Positions 1 to 8,845 of a DNA stretch of 64,000 nucleotides are shown one piece after another. The notes beneath the pieces are model-generated. The model saw only the letters and a program-made list of their open reading frames with translations. It was not told where the DNA came from and made no database searches. How positions within the stretch are numbered: the stretch's first letter is position 1; every line of letters begins with the position of its first letter. The stretch comes from an uncultured Collinsella sp. (GTDB taxonomy: Bacteria > Actinomycetota > Coriobacteriia > Coriobacteriales > Coriobacteriaceae). Position numbers and translations under genes: made by a program. The stretch is from the NCBI GenBank assembly GCA_902491765.1, contig CABUIY010000005.1, positions 70,491-134,490 on the forward strand, in the 5' to 3' direction.

Positions 1-1
1 C

Positions 2-640
2 GAGGAGTTCCAACAGCACCTCTACGAGCCGTTTTGCCGCGAGGAGCAGCAGGTGGAAGGCGCTTCATCGGGAACTGGCCTGGGCGCGCCTATCGCAAAA
101 CAGCTGGTGGAGCTTATGGACGGAACCATGAGCTTTACGAGCGTCTTGGGGCAGGGGACGACGTTTACCATCCGCCTGCCGTTCGAGAAATGCAAGCGCT
201 CCGAGATTCCTCAGGCAGTTCGCGCGGATGCGGGCGATGGCGATGCGCTCCAGGGCTTGCGCGTTTTGCTCGTAGAGGATAACGATCTGAATGCCGAGAT
301 CGCGCAGTTTACGCTCAGCCGTGCCGGTGCCGTCGTGACGCATGCTAAGGATGGCGAGTCTGCCGTTGAGGCGTTTGCCGCGAGCGCACCGCACGAGTAC
401 GACGTGGTGTTGATGGACATCATGATGCCTGGCATCGATGGCCTTGAGGCCACGCGTCAGATTCGAGCGCTCGATCGCGAGGATGCCGCGACCACGCCGA
501 TTATCGCCGTGAGTGCCAATGCCTTTGCCGACGACCGCAGACTTTCGCGCGAGGCGGGCATGGACGCGCACCTGAGTAAACCCGTGAGCTCGCAGGAGCT
601 CGTTGAGGCGCTTGCGCACATAGCCGCCGACGCTTCATAA
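2..640 (+). CDS. Hybrid sensor histidine kinase, C-terminal part (5' end outside window)
   Basis: The gene is open from the first base, so only the end of the kinase is present. About 64 residues of the HATPase_c domain remain, including the G2-type motif GTGLGAPIAKQLVELMDG and the closing GTTFTIRLPF strand. A complete receiver domain follows, with the acidic pair in VEDND, the phospho-acceptor Asp in LMDIMMPG (codon 416-418) and the conserved Lys in LSKP. Such hybrid kinases phosphorylate themselves on His and pass the phosphate to their own receiver. The same architecture and close wording of motifs occur in the next kinase (1233-4037), so the two are probably paralogues. No output domain follows the receiver, so a separate HPt or regulator would be needed. 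Sensor and partner are not visible. Confidence 0.93.
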   Translation, partial: EEFQQHLYEPFCREEQQVEGASSGTGLGAPIAKQLVELMDGTMSFTSVLGQGTTFTIRLPFEKCKRSEIPQAVRADAGDGDALQGLRVLLVEDNDLNAEIAQFTLSRAGAVVTHAKDGESAVEAFAASAPHEYDVVLMDIMMPGIDGLEATRQIRALDREDAATTPIIAVSANAFADDRRLSREAGMDAHLSKPVSSQELVEALAHIAADAS

Positions 641-642
641 GC

Positions 643-682
643 ATATGGCCCGGTTCCAAGGTGGGTTGGAACCGGGCCATAT
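643..682. terminator. Bidirectional intrinsic terminator
   Basis: A perfect 17-bp inverted repeat (643-659 with 666-682) with a 6-nt loop lies between two convergent genes. It starts 2 nt after the kinase stop codon. T-rich bases follow on the plus side. Confidence 0.85.
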
Positions 683-710
683 TGCCATTTGTGACGCCTG
701 TTCTTGAGGC

Positions 711-1190
711 TTACTTTTCTTGAATCTGCTTACCGCAAAGATGCTCAATCGAAATCTCGTAAAGCTGGACGCCCTTGATGTCTTTGGCGATTTCCTCTTC
801 GACTTCCTCGGCAGAAGGGTAGTACTTAAGGGCGAGCTGACGGACTTTGTCCTCGATAAACGCGGGGGTGTCATTCGCCAGGCGACAGCGGCCAAAGACC
901 ACGGTGCTCATAACGTAGGGAGCCCAGTCGCCGTCCTGGTACCACTCGTTGCCGTAAACGGTAAAGCAGACCTTGTCATCGCGCTTGAGTGAATCGACCT
1001 TGTGGCCGGCCTTGGCGCCATGGAAATAAATCTTGTCGTGCTCGGCGTCAAAGAAGTAGTTGACGGGAATGGCGTACGGGTAGCCATCGTCGCCGTTGAC
1101 GGCAAAGACGCCGCGCTTGCAGGTGGCGAGCAGTTTGCGCGCTTCCTCGTCGGTGATGGCGCGTTTCTTTCGACGTAAGGGCCTAAACAT
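711..1190 (-). CDS. Pyridoxamine 5'-phosphate oxidase-family flavin-binding protein (NimA-like)
   Basis: This 159-residue protein has the split-barrel PNPOx pattern seen in small NimA-like FMN proteins: an N-terminal ITDEEARKLLATCKRGVFAV segment, then GYPYAIPVNYFFD, and IYFHGAKAGHKVDSL, which is typical of flavin phosphate binding. Family members bind FMN or F420 and reduce small molecules, and some confer nitroimidazole resistance; the substrate cannot be read here. I start at the ATG at 1190 rather than further upstream because AGAAAGGAAG sits just before it. It lies between two hybrid kinases and is convergent with the first, with no obvious functional link to either. Confidence 0.85.
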   Translation of the reverse strand: MFRPLRRKKRAITDEEARKLLATCKRGVFAVNGDDGYPYAIPVNYFFDAEHDKIYFHGAKAGHKVDSLKRDDKVCFTVYGNEWYQDGDWAPYVMSTVVFGRCRLANDTPAFIEDKVRQLALKYYPSAEEVEEEIAKDIKGVQLYEISIEHLCGKQIQEK

Positions 1191-1232
1191 CGTTGGCTTC
1201 CTTTCTGGTCGTGCGTGGTGGTTGAGCACAAA

Positions 1233-4037
1233 CTATAGCGAAACGGATCCGTTTTTCTTGATGCGGGCGAGTATGTTTTTGAGCTTGTTAAAGTCGAGCG
1301 GTTTGGACAGATGGGCGTTCATGCCGGCGTCGTGTGCCGCCTTGGCGTCTTCGGCAAAGGCGTTGGCGGTGAGCGCGATGATGGGGATATCGGCTGCATC
1401 GACCTTCTCGCTCAGACGAATCACGCGGGTTGCCTCGTAGCCGTCCATGTCCGGCATCATGATGTCCATCAGGATCGCATCGAAGCTGCCGGCGGGACGG
1501 CCAACGTATAGGTCGACCGCTTCGTTGCCATCGGCGGCGCGAGTTACGACAATGCCTTCGCTTTCGAGCAGCGCCTGGGCAATCTCGGCATTGAGCTCGT
1601 TATCTTCTGCCAAAAGAACGTTCATGCCGGCAAGCGAGCAGCTGTCTGCTTGCTCGTCCGCGCGTTCTCTTGCCTGAGGGTCTTTGTCGATATCGAGCGG
1701 AATCTGGACGTTGAACGTACTCCCTACGCCAACCTCACTCGAAATCTCAATCGTGCCGCCCATCAGTTCAATAAGCGACTTGACGATTGGCATGCCCATG
1801 CCGGTTCCTTGAAACTTACTGCGCGCATCGTCACCTTCTTGGGCAAACGGCTCATAGATATGCTTTAAAAACTTGGGAGTCATACCAATGCCGGTATCCG
1901 AAACGCTAAAGCAAAAGAGCGCGCGCCCGTTATCGAGTGGCTTGGTCTTTGAGCTAAAGGTGACGGAGCCGCCGTGCTTGTTGTACTTAATGCTGTTGTC
2001 TAACAGGTTGATCATGATCTGTCGGATATGGGTGGGACTGCCGATCATGTATGGCCCCGCGGCGTACGGCAGACTATTGTCCTGCATTGTGATGCCGTTA
2101 CTGGACGCGCGGAGCTTGCACAGCACCAGTGTATCGTCACAGAGCTCTTTGAGGTTAAAAGGCGTATGCTCCAGTGTTAGCTTGCGGTCTTCGATTTTGC
2201 CCATCTCGAGGATGTCGTTGATCAGCGAGAGCAGGTGATTGGCGGCAACGCGCGCCTTGGCACGGCTTTCGCGGGCGACCTGGATATCGCCTTCCTTCAA
2301 TTCCTCGATCTCGATAAGGCCCAGGATACCGTTGAGCGGTGTACGGATGTCGTGGCTCATGCGCGTGAGGAATGCCGTCTTAGCGGCGTTGGCGGCATCG
2401 GCTTTTTTGCGCTCGGTTCGAGCGCGCACGAGTGCCCAGATGAGCAGGACGATGCCGACCGACAACATACCGATGAGGGCAGCTGCAACGGCGGTGCGGT
2501 TGCGGTGGAGAAACTGGAACGTGTCCGATTCTTGCGCCGTGTACGACGTTGAGGAGTAATTGCTTGCGGAGAGCGATTCTCCGGCATTGATGATGCCCTT
2601 GTTGATGATTCCCAACAGCTCGGGTTTTCCGCGCGAAATCCAGCACGAGAGCTCACAGGTGTCAGGGAGCTCGGTCGTCTCGCAGTCCTCGAGATCGTAA
2701 CGGTCACCGATGGTTTTTACGCGTGAACTGGGAGCGACGATGCAGTGCGCCGTTCCCTTCCTGAGGGCGTCGAACGCTTCATCGTCGGATTGGTATTCGG
2801 TTACGGTCGCTGTGGGGAACAGACTTTCAAGTGCATTTTTGTTGACAAACGATGATTTGGTACAGGCGATGTTCTGAAGGTTTTTGTTCAGGTTGCTACC
2901 GGTGTGGATAGCGGTGAGGGATATGGTTCCCAACGATACCGACTGCACAACGCCTGTTTGCTCGGCAAACCAGTAATCTCGGTATACCGGCAGCGCAACG
3001 TCTATGCTTTCCTTTGACAGGGCCTTTGACATCATCTTGTAGCTATCAAAGGCGACGGTTTTGACCGTAATGCCAAATTTATCGTGTAGCGTCGTCGCAA
3101 GCGATGCGAGCGAGCCTTCCATTTCGCCGTCTTCGTTCTCGTTGCAGTAGGGGAGTTTGCCCGTAATGTAGCCGAGCGTGATGGTGTTGTCATTTGCTTT
3201 GAGCCAGGAACGTTCGGGTCCGTTGAGCGATGATGAGCCGCTGTTTTGGGTCGAGTAGTGAGATTTTACTTCGTCGTTATAGCGTGGGTTGACGCGGGCG
3301 ATTGCCGTCATGGCAGCATTGATGTCGTCCATCAGGTCGGGGCGGCTTTTGGGAACGGCAAAGTAGTAGTCGTTCGAACCAATGTAGAACATGGGGGAGG
3401 CATTGGGCGACGAGATTGTGTCGTTCATGATGACGGCATCGACTTCGTCGTTTGCGAGCGCGTCAAAGAGATCGGATCCTCCGTCATACTCCTTGTATGT
3501 GCAGGCGATTCCTTCGCTGGCGAGCCATTGCTGGCCAACGAAGGTTTGCATGACGTCGGGGTTGCAACCGATAGTGAGACCCTGGAGTGCTTGAGGGTCA
3601 CCCTTTGCAAGGTCGTCACGGTCGGGCCTGGCGTAGATGTAGTAGCGCTCGGTGCCCTCGGGGTTCGAGGAAAAGAGCAGCTTTTGGGCACGTTCCTCGG
3701 AGTAGGAGATGTTGGGCATGAGGTCGATCTCGCCTGCCTCGAGCATGTCCATAAGCTCGGTGAAGGTGCCGGAGACGTATTCGTACCGCCAGCCGGACGT
3801 GTAGTACGACAGGGTCTGGAGGTACTCGTAACCCCATCCCGAGAGACGCTCGCCGGGGGTGCCGTCCTGGAAGCCCTCGTTGCTGACGAGCCAGCCGACG
3901 CGGACCGTCTTGACTTGCTGATCGGTATTGGCGGCATAGGCGGGGGCGGGCATGATGGTGCTCAGTACGGCGAGCGCAGCAAGCGCGACGGCCAGGGTGC
4001 GATATATAACTGAACGAAGGACAGTGGCAGCTCTCAC
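1233..4037 (-). CDS. Hybrid histidine kinase with two periplasmic solute-binding domains (BvgS-like)
   Basis: Order of parts in this ~934-residue protein: a signal/anchor segment (about residues 10-37), two tandem SBP_bac_3-type extracellular domains (roughly 45-260 and 275-500), a membrane helix (AAALIGMLSVGIVLLIWALV), HisKA with phospho-His near residue 562 in MSHDIRTPLNG, HATPase_c (LLDNSIKYN, DTGIGM, GTGMGMPIVKSL), and a receiver with Asp near 858 in LMDIMMPDMDG. Two venus-flytrap domains feeding a kinase is the BvgS plan, so it probably senses amino acids or similar small solutes. A TTG lies at 4043, but GTG at 4037 has an AGGA Shine-Dalgarno 6 nt upstream, so I use GTG. There is no HPt domain, unlike BvgS. 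Ligand and regulon are unknown. Confidence 0.92.
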   Translation of the reverse strand: MRAATVLRSVIYRTLAVALAALAVLSTIMPAPAYAANTDQQVKTVRVGWLVSNEGFQDGTPGERLSGWGYEYLQTLSYYTSGWRYEYVSGTFTELMDMLEAGEIDLMPNISYSEERAQKLLFSSNPEGTERYYIYARPDRDDLAKGDPQALQGLTIGCNPDVMQTFVGQQWLASEGIACTYKEYDGGSDLFDALANDEVDAVIMNDTISSPNASPMFYIGSNDYYFAVPKSRPDLMDDINAAMTAIARVNPRYNDEVKSHYSTQNSGSSSLNGPERSWLKANDNTITLGYITGKLPYCNENEDGEMEGSLASLATTLHDKFGITVKTVAFDSYKMMSKALSKESIDVALPVYRDYWFAEQTGVVQSVSLGTISLTAIHTGSNLNKNLQNIACTKSSFVNKNALESLFPTATVTEYQSDDEAFDALRKGTAHCIVAPSSRVKTIGDRYDLEDCETTELPDTCELSCWISRGKPELLGIINKGIINAGESLSASNYSSTSYTAQESDTFQFLHRNRTAVAAALIGMLSVGIVLLIWALVRARTERKKADAANAAKTAFLTRMSHDIRTPLNGILGLIEIEELKEGDIQVARESRAKARVAANHLLSLINDILEMGKIEDRKLTLEHTPFNLKELCDDTLVLCKLRASSNGITMQDNSLPYAAGPYMIGSPTHIRQIMINLLDNSIKYNKHGGSVTFSSKTKPLDNGRALFCFSVSDTGIGMTPKFLKHIYEPFAQEGDDARSKFQGTGMGMPIVKSLIELMGGTIEISSEVGVGSTFNVQIPLDIDKDPQARERADEQADSCSLAGMNVLLAEDNELNAEIAQALLESEGIVVTRAADGNEAVDLYVGRPAGSFDAILMDIMMPDMDGYEATRVIRLSEKVDAADIPIIALTANAFAEDAKAAHDAGMNAHLSKPLDFNKLKNILARIKKNGSVSL

Positions 4038-4124
4038 ATGCAATCCTAACGAATCGAGACATTACCGCATAAGGATACCAGCTCAGCCTGCCCAGTCGGC
4101 AGCTGTACCGCTAAACGCTCCCGC

Positions 4125-4182
4125 CCGGCAGTTGGGGACAGTCCCTTTCTACCGGCACAAAAGGAACGTCCCTAACTGCCGG
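4125..4182. repeat. 58-nt REP-like palindrome (family copy A)
   Basis: An imperfect palindrome whose 15-nt arms are 4125-4139 and 4168-4182 (one mismatch). The arms start CCGGCAGTT and carry the GGGGAC core. A partial third copy of the arm (CCGGCA) sits in the centre. It lies between divergent genes and matches copy B (16656-16713) in length and layout but not in arm sequence. Confidence 0.75.
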
Positions 4183-4235
4183 TTGTGGGACAATACCGAG
4201 CGAACGAGATTGGGCGTCTGGGAAAAGGGGTCGCG

Positions 4236-4661
4236 ATGAACAAGTTGAGGACGCTTGCCGATGTGCTGCGACAGGCTGGCTTTGCGCGCATCACGGGCCT
4301 GTTTCTAATCTTTTACCTGCTGTGCTCGACGGCCGTCTGGCTGTCCGAGCCCACGACCCTCACGTTTGGCGATGGCCTGTGGTTTAGCTTTGAGACAGTC
4401 TCGACCATCGGCTTTGGCGACATCCCGGCCGAGACACCGGTTGCCCGCGCCATTACCGTCATTCTGAGCGTCATCAGCATCTTCTACATCGCCATGCTCA
4501 CGGGCGTGGCGGTGAACTACTGCAATACGCTTATCAAGATGCGTCAAAAGGACACCATGGCGCGCTTTATGAATGATCTGGAGCATTTGGAAGAGCTCGA
4601 TCGCGACGAGCTTGCCGATCTTTCGCGTCGCGTGCGCGAGTATCGTCGACGCCAGCGCTAA
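4236..4661 (+). CDS. Two-transmembrane potassium channel-like protein
   Basis: This 141-residue protein has the minimal K+ channel plan: TM1 about 18-36, a pore loop with the selectivity filter TIGFGD at 57-62, TM2 about 72-95, then a charged cytoplasmic tail (RFMNDLEHLEELDRDELADLSRRVREYRRRQR region) that could form a coiled coil. The TxGFGD filter is the Ion_trans_2 hallmark. The tail is too short for an RCK domain, so gating is unknown. I start at the ATG at 4236, preceded by AAAAGGGG, rather than 17 codons earlier where no ribosome site is seen. A LOG-family gene follows after 33 nt and the ClC gene is close, so ion homeostasis is a plausible theme. Confidence 0.88.
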   Translation: MNKLRTLADVLRQAGFARITGLFLIFYLLCSTAVWLSEPTTLTFGDGLWFSFETVSTIGFGDIPAETPVARAITVILSVISIFYIAMLTGVAVNYCNTLIKMRQKDTMARFMNDLEHLEELDRDELADLSRRVREYRRRQR

Positions 4662-4694
4662 GACGAACGTCGTGCGCCACAACAGGGGGCAAAT

Positions 4695-5228
4695 ATGAAC
4701 ATCACCGTGTACCTGGGTGCCAACGCTGGCAATGACCCGGCGTTTCTGCCTGCAGTGCGAGAGCTCGGCACGTGGATTGGCTCCAACGGCCACGCGCTGG
4801 TATACGGCGGCTCCAAGTCGGGCCTGATGGGTGCGCTTGCCGATAGCGTACTCGAGGCGGGTGGACGCGTGACGGGTGTTGAGCCGAGCTTTTTTATCGA
4901 GGCCGAGTTTCAACATGACGGTATCGATGACCTTATCGTGACGAGCGATATGGCGGAGCGCAAGGCCAAGATGATTGAGCTCGGCGATGCGTTCATTGCC
5001 TTTCCCGGCGGGACGGGCACGCTCGAGGAGATTGCCGAGGTCATGTCCGCGGTGTCGTTGGGGCACCTGAGTGCGCCGTGCATCCTGTATAACCTGGACG
5101 GTTACTACAACGACCTTAAGGCGCTGCTCGGGCACATGATTGATAAGGGGCTTTCGAGCCTGAGGCGCCAGCAAGGCATCTACTTTGCCGACGATTTGCG
5201 CGAGATTGCCTCGATTATCAACGGATAA
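4695..5228 (+). CDS. LOG-family protein (TIGR00730 Rossmann fold, putative nucleotide phosphoribohydrolase)
   Basis: This 177-residue protein has the signature of the LOG/lysine-decarboxylase-like family: YGGSKSGLMG at about 37-46, MAERKAKM at 86-93 (the MxERKxxM motif) and PGGTGTLEE at 104-112. Family members release ribose 5-phosphate from nucleoside monophosphates, including cytokinin precursors; the older name lysine decarboxylase is misleading. Length is normal for the short bacterial form. Start ATG follows a GGGGG stretch. It sits 33 nt after the K+ channel-like gene and is probably co-transcribed. Confidence 0.93.
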   Translation: MNITVYLGANAGNDPAFLPAVRELGTWIGSNGHALVYGGSKSGLMGALADSVLEAGGRVTGVEPSFFIEAEFQHDGIDDLIVTSDMAERKAKMIELGDAFIAFPGGTGTLEEIAEVMSAVSLGHLSAPCILYNLDGYYNDLKALLGHMIDKGLSSLRRQQGIYFADDLREIASIING

Positions 5229-5353
5229 GTCTTGAGCCTGCCCCACTATGGCTCCCAATGGTGCCGTTCGCGGCGTGGATGGTTGGCTCGTTCGGGCAAC
5301 GCTCGCTCTACAATAAAACGTAACTATGTCGACTTTGACCGCGGGAGGTCCCG

Positions 5354-6658
5354 ATGGACAACCTTGCCAAACCCACAAACCGCGCGCTGTTTTTAGCTAG
5401 CGTTGCCGTGACCGGTGCGTTCGCAGGTGCCGCGGTCTGGCTGTTCTTTTTTGCGATGGAGCACGGTATCGACTATCTATGGACCGAGATTCCGCACGCG
5501 CTGGGCGTCTCTTCGCCCGAGCTTGCCAGCGGCCCGTTTGGCTTTTTGCCGTACCCGTTTTTTGTCTGCCTGCTGGGCGGCCTGTTAATCGGTCTGTACG
5601 AAAAGATGACAGGCACCAAGACCGATGACCTCAACCAGGTGATGGCTAAGGTTAAGCAAGACGGGCGCTACCCGTACGACAACCTGGGCAAGCTTTCGCT
5701 CGCGGCATTGCTGCCGCTGCTGTTTGGCGGAAGCATTGGACCGGAGGCCGGCCTGACCGGCGTTATCGCTGGTCTGTGCAGCTGGGTCGGCGACCGCATG
5801 CGTCGCTTTGGCGCCGAGTTTAGGGAGCTTACACTGCTAGGCACCCAGGCTGCCCTGACGGCGCTCTTTACCGCGCCCGTGTTTGGCTTTGTGGCGCCGC
5901 TTGCCGGTAGCGCCGACGGCCAGGGCGAAGACGCCGACGATGAGTCCACGTCCGGCGAGATCACCATCAAGCTGCCCAAGGCGCAAAAGACGGTGGTCTA
6001 CGGCATTGCGATTGCCGGCGGCCTGGGCACCTATCTGCTGCTCGGCCAGCTCATGGGCGGCGGCATGGGCATGCCCAGGTTCGAGTCCGCCGAGGTGGGC
6101 AACCTGGAACTTACCTGGCTCATTCCGCTGGCGTTGGTTGGCACCGCTTGCGGCTGGCTGTACTTTGTCTCCGAGCACGCGAGCGAAGCGCTTGCCCATG
6201 CAATAGGGGAGCGTCCTGTCGTCAAGGCCATGCTAGCCGGTCTGGCGCTCGCCATCTGCGGCACGGTCCTGCCCTACACCATGTTTGCCGGCGAGACCCA
6301 GGCCGACGTGCTCATGGAAACCTACTTGACCATTCCCGCCGGCGTGCTTATCGCGACCGGTCTGGTCAAGGCCATGCTGACCCCCGCCCTCATCAACCTT
6401 GGTTGGCGCGGCGGTCACTTCTTCCCGGTTATCTTCTCGGGCGTAAGCCTGGGCTACGGACTGGCCATCCTCACCGGCGCCGATCCGGTCTTTTGCGTCG
6501 CCGTCTGCACGGCATCGACGATGGGTGCGGTCATGCGTCAGCCGGTCATGGTCGTGGGCCTGCTGCTCATGTGCTTCCCACTCAAGGGTATCGTCTGCAT
6601 GATCATCGCCGCCGTTATCGCCGCCGGCATTCCACTGCCCAAGCCGCTGCGCAAGTAG
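5354..6658 (+). CDS. ClC-family voltage-gated chloride channel/antiporter
   Basis: A 434-residue polytopic membrane protein with the ClC selectivity motif GSIGPEAG at about 126-133 and repeated hydrophobic helices throughout. ClC proteins move chloride (or fluoride) as channels or as H+-coupled antiporters. An acidic, probably cytoplasmic loop (DGQGEDADDESTSGE) interrupts the middle, which is unusual for short bacterial ClCs. There is no C-terminal CBS pair. The ATG follows GGGAGG, and a TACAAT -10-like hexamer lies at 5309-5314, so it may have its own promoter. Channel versus antiporter cannot be decided from sequence alone. Confidence 0.9.
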   Translation: MDNLAKPTNRALFLASVAVTGAFAGAAVWLFFFAMEHGIDYLWTEIPHALGVSSPELASGPFGFLPYPFFVCLLGGLLIGLYEKMTGTKTDDLNQVMAKVKQDGRYPYDNLGKLSLAALLPLLFGGSIGPEAGLTGVIAGLCSWVGDRMRRFGAEFRELTLLGTQAALTALFTAPVFGFVAPLAGSADGQGEDADDESTSGEITIKLPKAQKTVVYGIAIAGGLGTYLLLGQLMGGGMGMPRFESAEVGNLELTWLIPLALVGTACGWLYFVSEHASEALAHAIGERPVVKAMLAGLALAICGTVLPYTMFAGETQADVLMETYLTIPAGVLIATGLVKAMLTPALINLGWRGGHFFPVIFSGVSLGYGLAILTGADPVFCVAVCTASTMGAVMRQPVMVVGLLLMCFPLKGIVCMIIAAVIAAGIPLPKPLRK

Positions 6659-6745
6659 TACGGTGGCGTACGCCGGGGACATGCCGTTTGCCACGGATTT
6701 GCGGGGGGGGGCGATCGCGCCCTTCGTGGATTGAGACTCGCGTGG

Positions 6746-7453
6746 CTACAGATCGCGTACTCGATAAACCTTGGTGCTGATGGCGCAGCTGACAGCGCCA
6801 AGGACGACCGTTGCCAGCGCGGCAATTCCTGCGCACAGGAAGCCAAGAACGGAAGGATCGGGATTCGCCCCGGCAATCATCGACATGAGCTGGTTGCTGA
6901 TGGGGTTGAATGAGTTTAGCGTGACCATGATAAGGCACATGTATAGGGCGTACAGACCAACGGATAGGCGTTGCGCCTTCATGTGTTCAAATCGAAAGAA
7001 CAGAGGCAGTACCAAAAACACCGCCATGAGGGAGAAAAGCATCGATATTGCCGAGGCGATTGCGGTCTCAAAGACGGTCTCTCCCGTGGAGGGGATACCC
7101 ACGCTGTTTAAGATCGGGATGGCGACGATACTCAACAGCACGGCCGCGCACGTCATGATGACCGAGAAAATAGTGATGCACAGGTAGCGTGCGCTGACGA
7201 TGTCTTTGCGTGAGATGGGCAGCGTTGCCCGATAGCGCTCCCATCCGTTTTGGTTGTCGAGCCCGGCCAGCGACGTCATGGCCATGATAGGCGACATGGC
7301 ACTGATCGCGAAGGCACCGGCGGCGCTCATATCGGAATCACCATTCGATGCCCTGACGGCGGTCAGCACGACGAAGATGAACAGGCCGACACCTGCGATG
7401 CTCGGGACGAGCGTGCGAACGATGGCAAGCTCGGACATAATGAGCCGTTTCAT
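6746..7453 (-). CDS. ABC-2 type transporter permease
   Basis: A 235-residue membrane protein with about six hydrophobic helices and the WERYRATLPISRKDIVSARY segment typical of the ABC2_membrane_5 group, where TLPISR precedes the coupling helix. Its start overlaps the stop of the upstream ATPase gene by 4 nt (ATGA), so the two are translationally coupled. With the GntR regulator they form a three-gene unit of the YtrA type. Such exporters usually act on antimicrobial peptides or cell-envelope stress; the substrate is not readable. Confidence 0.9.
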   Translation of the reverse strand: MKRLIMSELAIVRTLVPSIAGVGLFIFVVLTAVRASNGDSDMSAAGAFAISAMSPIMAMTSLAGLDNQNGWERYRATLPISRKDIVSARYLCITIFSVIMTCAAVLLSIVAIPILNSVGIPSTGETVFETAIASAISMLFSLMAVFLVLPLFFRFEHMKAQRLSVGLYALYMCLIMVTLNSFNPISNQLMSMIAGANPDPSVLGFLCAGIAALATVVLGAVSCAISTKVYRVRDL

Positions 7454-8331
7454 TTCAAAGCCCCTTTCAGCATGAAGCGAAGATAGCCGTCAATGGTTGC
7501 CCGATCGCAGGGAATCTCGGGAAAGGCCTCGAGCGTTTCGCGACGGTTGGGCACGAGTACGTCCACGCTGTAGGCGTGGCGGGCGGCACGGGCGCCTTCG
7601 ACGCAAGCCATAAGCTCGGCAGCCTGCGATTGGGTGCAGTGGGCGATGCCGGCACGGTCGGTAATGTCCTCGCGCGGCAGGTCAAAAATAATCGAGCCGT
7701 TATCGATGCAGATGACGCGGTCGGCGGCGCGATCGAGGTCGGACGTAATGTGGCTCGAGAGCAGCACGCTGTGCTGACCGTCGGCGACAAAGGCAAGCAG
7801 CTCATCAAGTAGTTCCTCGCGTGCCATGGGATCGAGGCCCGCGGTGGCTTCGTCCAAAACGAGCAGTTTGGCCTGGTGGCTGAGCGCACAGGCAAGCTGC
7901 AGCTTCATGCCCATGCCACGGGAGAGGTCCTTGACTTTTGTCTTAGGATCGAGGCCAAATCGGTTGATGAATCCGGCGAACGTTTCGCGGTCCCACGTGG
8001 GGTACGCCGGGCCTACGAGCGACTCGATCTGGCCCACCTTGAGCGTGGAGGGGAAGGGGCACGTGTCCAGGACAAGACCGACGCGGGAGCGTAGATGGCG
8101 TTGCGACTCATCGGGCGCGTCGGCGCCACAGCGCTGCCCAAACAGGTGCACTTCGCCTGCATCGAGCTTTATAAGCCCGAGAGCAGCTCGAATCGTCGTT
8201 GTTTTGCCAGCACCGTTGGCACCAGCAAAGCCGACGATCTGGCCGGGTTCCACAGCGAGCGTGACATCACGCAGCGAAAAGCGGTCGCTCACACGGCGTG
8301 AGATGCCTTTGAGTTCTAAAAGGTTTTGCAT
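7450..8331 (-). CDS. ABC transporter ATP-binding protein
   Basis: This 293-residue ATPase has Walker A GANGAGKTTT at about 37-46, a signature segment LSRGMGMKLQLA, and Walker B LLVLDEATAGLDP, the order expected for a drug/peptide exporter NBD of the YtrB/BcrA kind. The frame stays open far upstream, but the ATG at 8331 has an AGAAAGG ribosome site and yields the canonical N-terminus, so the upstream extension is rejected. It lies 23 nt after the GntR gene and overlaps the permease by 4 nt. Confidence 0.93.
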   Translation of the reverse strand: MQNLLELKGISRRVSDRFSLRDVTLAVEPGQIVGFAGANGAGKTTTIRAALGLIKLDAGEVHLFGQRCGADAPDESQRHLRSRVGLVLDTCPFPSTLKVGQIESLVGPAYPTWDRETFAGFINRFGLDPKTKVKDLSRGMGMKLQLACALSHQAKLLVLDEATAGLDPMAREELLDELLAFVADGQHSVLLSSHITSDLDRAADRVICIDNGSIIFDLPREDITDRAGIAHCTQSQAAELMACVEGARAARHAYSVDVLVPNRRETLEAFPEIPCDRATIDGYLRFMLKGALK

Positions 8332-8354
8332 GGTATAGCCTTTCTTGCAGATGG

Positions 8355-8735
8355 CTACTGCATGGTTTCGGGGGCTACCAGGTCGAGCATCTCGTGCAGC
8401 TTGTCGCGCGTGACGCCCAAGGCTTCGGCTTGGCTTGCCGCTTTCGCAAGCAGCTCTTCGATATGGCAGAGCTGGTTTTCGCGCAAGAGCTCCTGGTTGC
8501 CCTCGGCGACAAAACAGCCCTTGCCCTGCACGGTGCAGATAAACCCGAGCTGCTCCAGGTCGGCGTAGGCGCGCTTGGTGGTGATGACGCTCACGCCAAG
8601 ATCGCTCGCGAGTGCACGGATGCTGGGGAGTTTGGCTCCCGCAGTGAGTGTGCCCGAAAGGATCTGAGCTTTGACTTGCGAGGCTATTTGCTCGTAGATG
8701 GGTTTGTCGCTCGAATTGGATAGGATGATGTCCAC
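8355..8735 (-). CDS. GntR-family transcriptional regulator, YtrA subfamily
   Basis: The 126-residue protein begins with the GntR winged helix (PIYEQIASQVKAQILSGTL, then KLPSIRALASDLGVSVITTKRAY) and has only a short helical C-terminus, the hallmark of YtrA-type regulators that control adjacent ABC exporters. It starts at GTG (8735) after AAGGAG. It is first in the operon with the ATPase and permease. An inverted repeat at 8763-8796, just upstream, is the likely operator and implies autoregulation. The inducer is unknown. Confidence 0.93.
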   Translation of the reverse strand: MDIILSNSSDKPIYEQIASQVKAQILSGTLTAGAKLPSIRALASDLGVSVITTKRAYADLEQLGFICTVQGKGCFVAEGNQELLRENQLCHIEELLAKAASQAEALGVTRDKLHEMLDLVAPETMQ

Positions 8736-8762
8736 AGCGGCTCCTTAGCTGTTGGGCTACAC

Positions 8763-8796
8763 GTGTATATAACCGGTAAGCACAGTATATATACAC
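8763..8796. promoter_or_regulatory. Probable GntR operator/promoter
   Basis: GTGTATATA at 8763-8771 faces its complement TATATATACAC at 8786-8796, 28 nt upstream of the GntR gene. TATATA also offers a -10 element. YtrA-like regulators bind similar AT-rich dyads in their own promoters. Confidence 0.55.
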
Positions 8797-8845
8797 TATG
8801 CACAGTTACGCAAGAGGCAAATACGGATTGTCCGCTCGTTCATTC

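Noticed and set aside
7450..8796. 448-codon start for the ABC ATPase
   Set aside because: The extension overlaps the GntR gene and lacks a domain. ATG 8331 has a good ribosome site and gives the canonical N-terminus.
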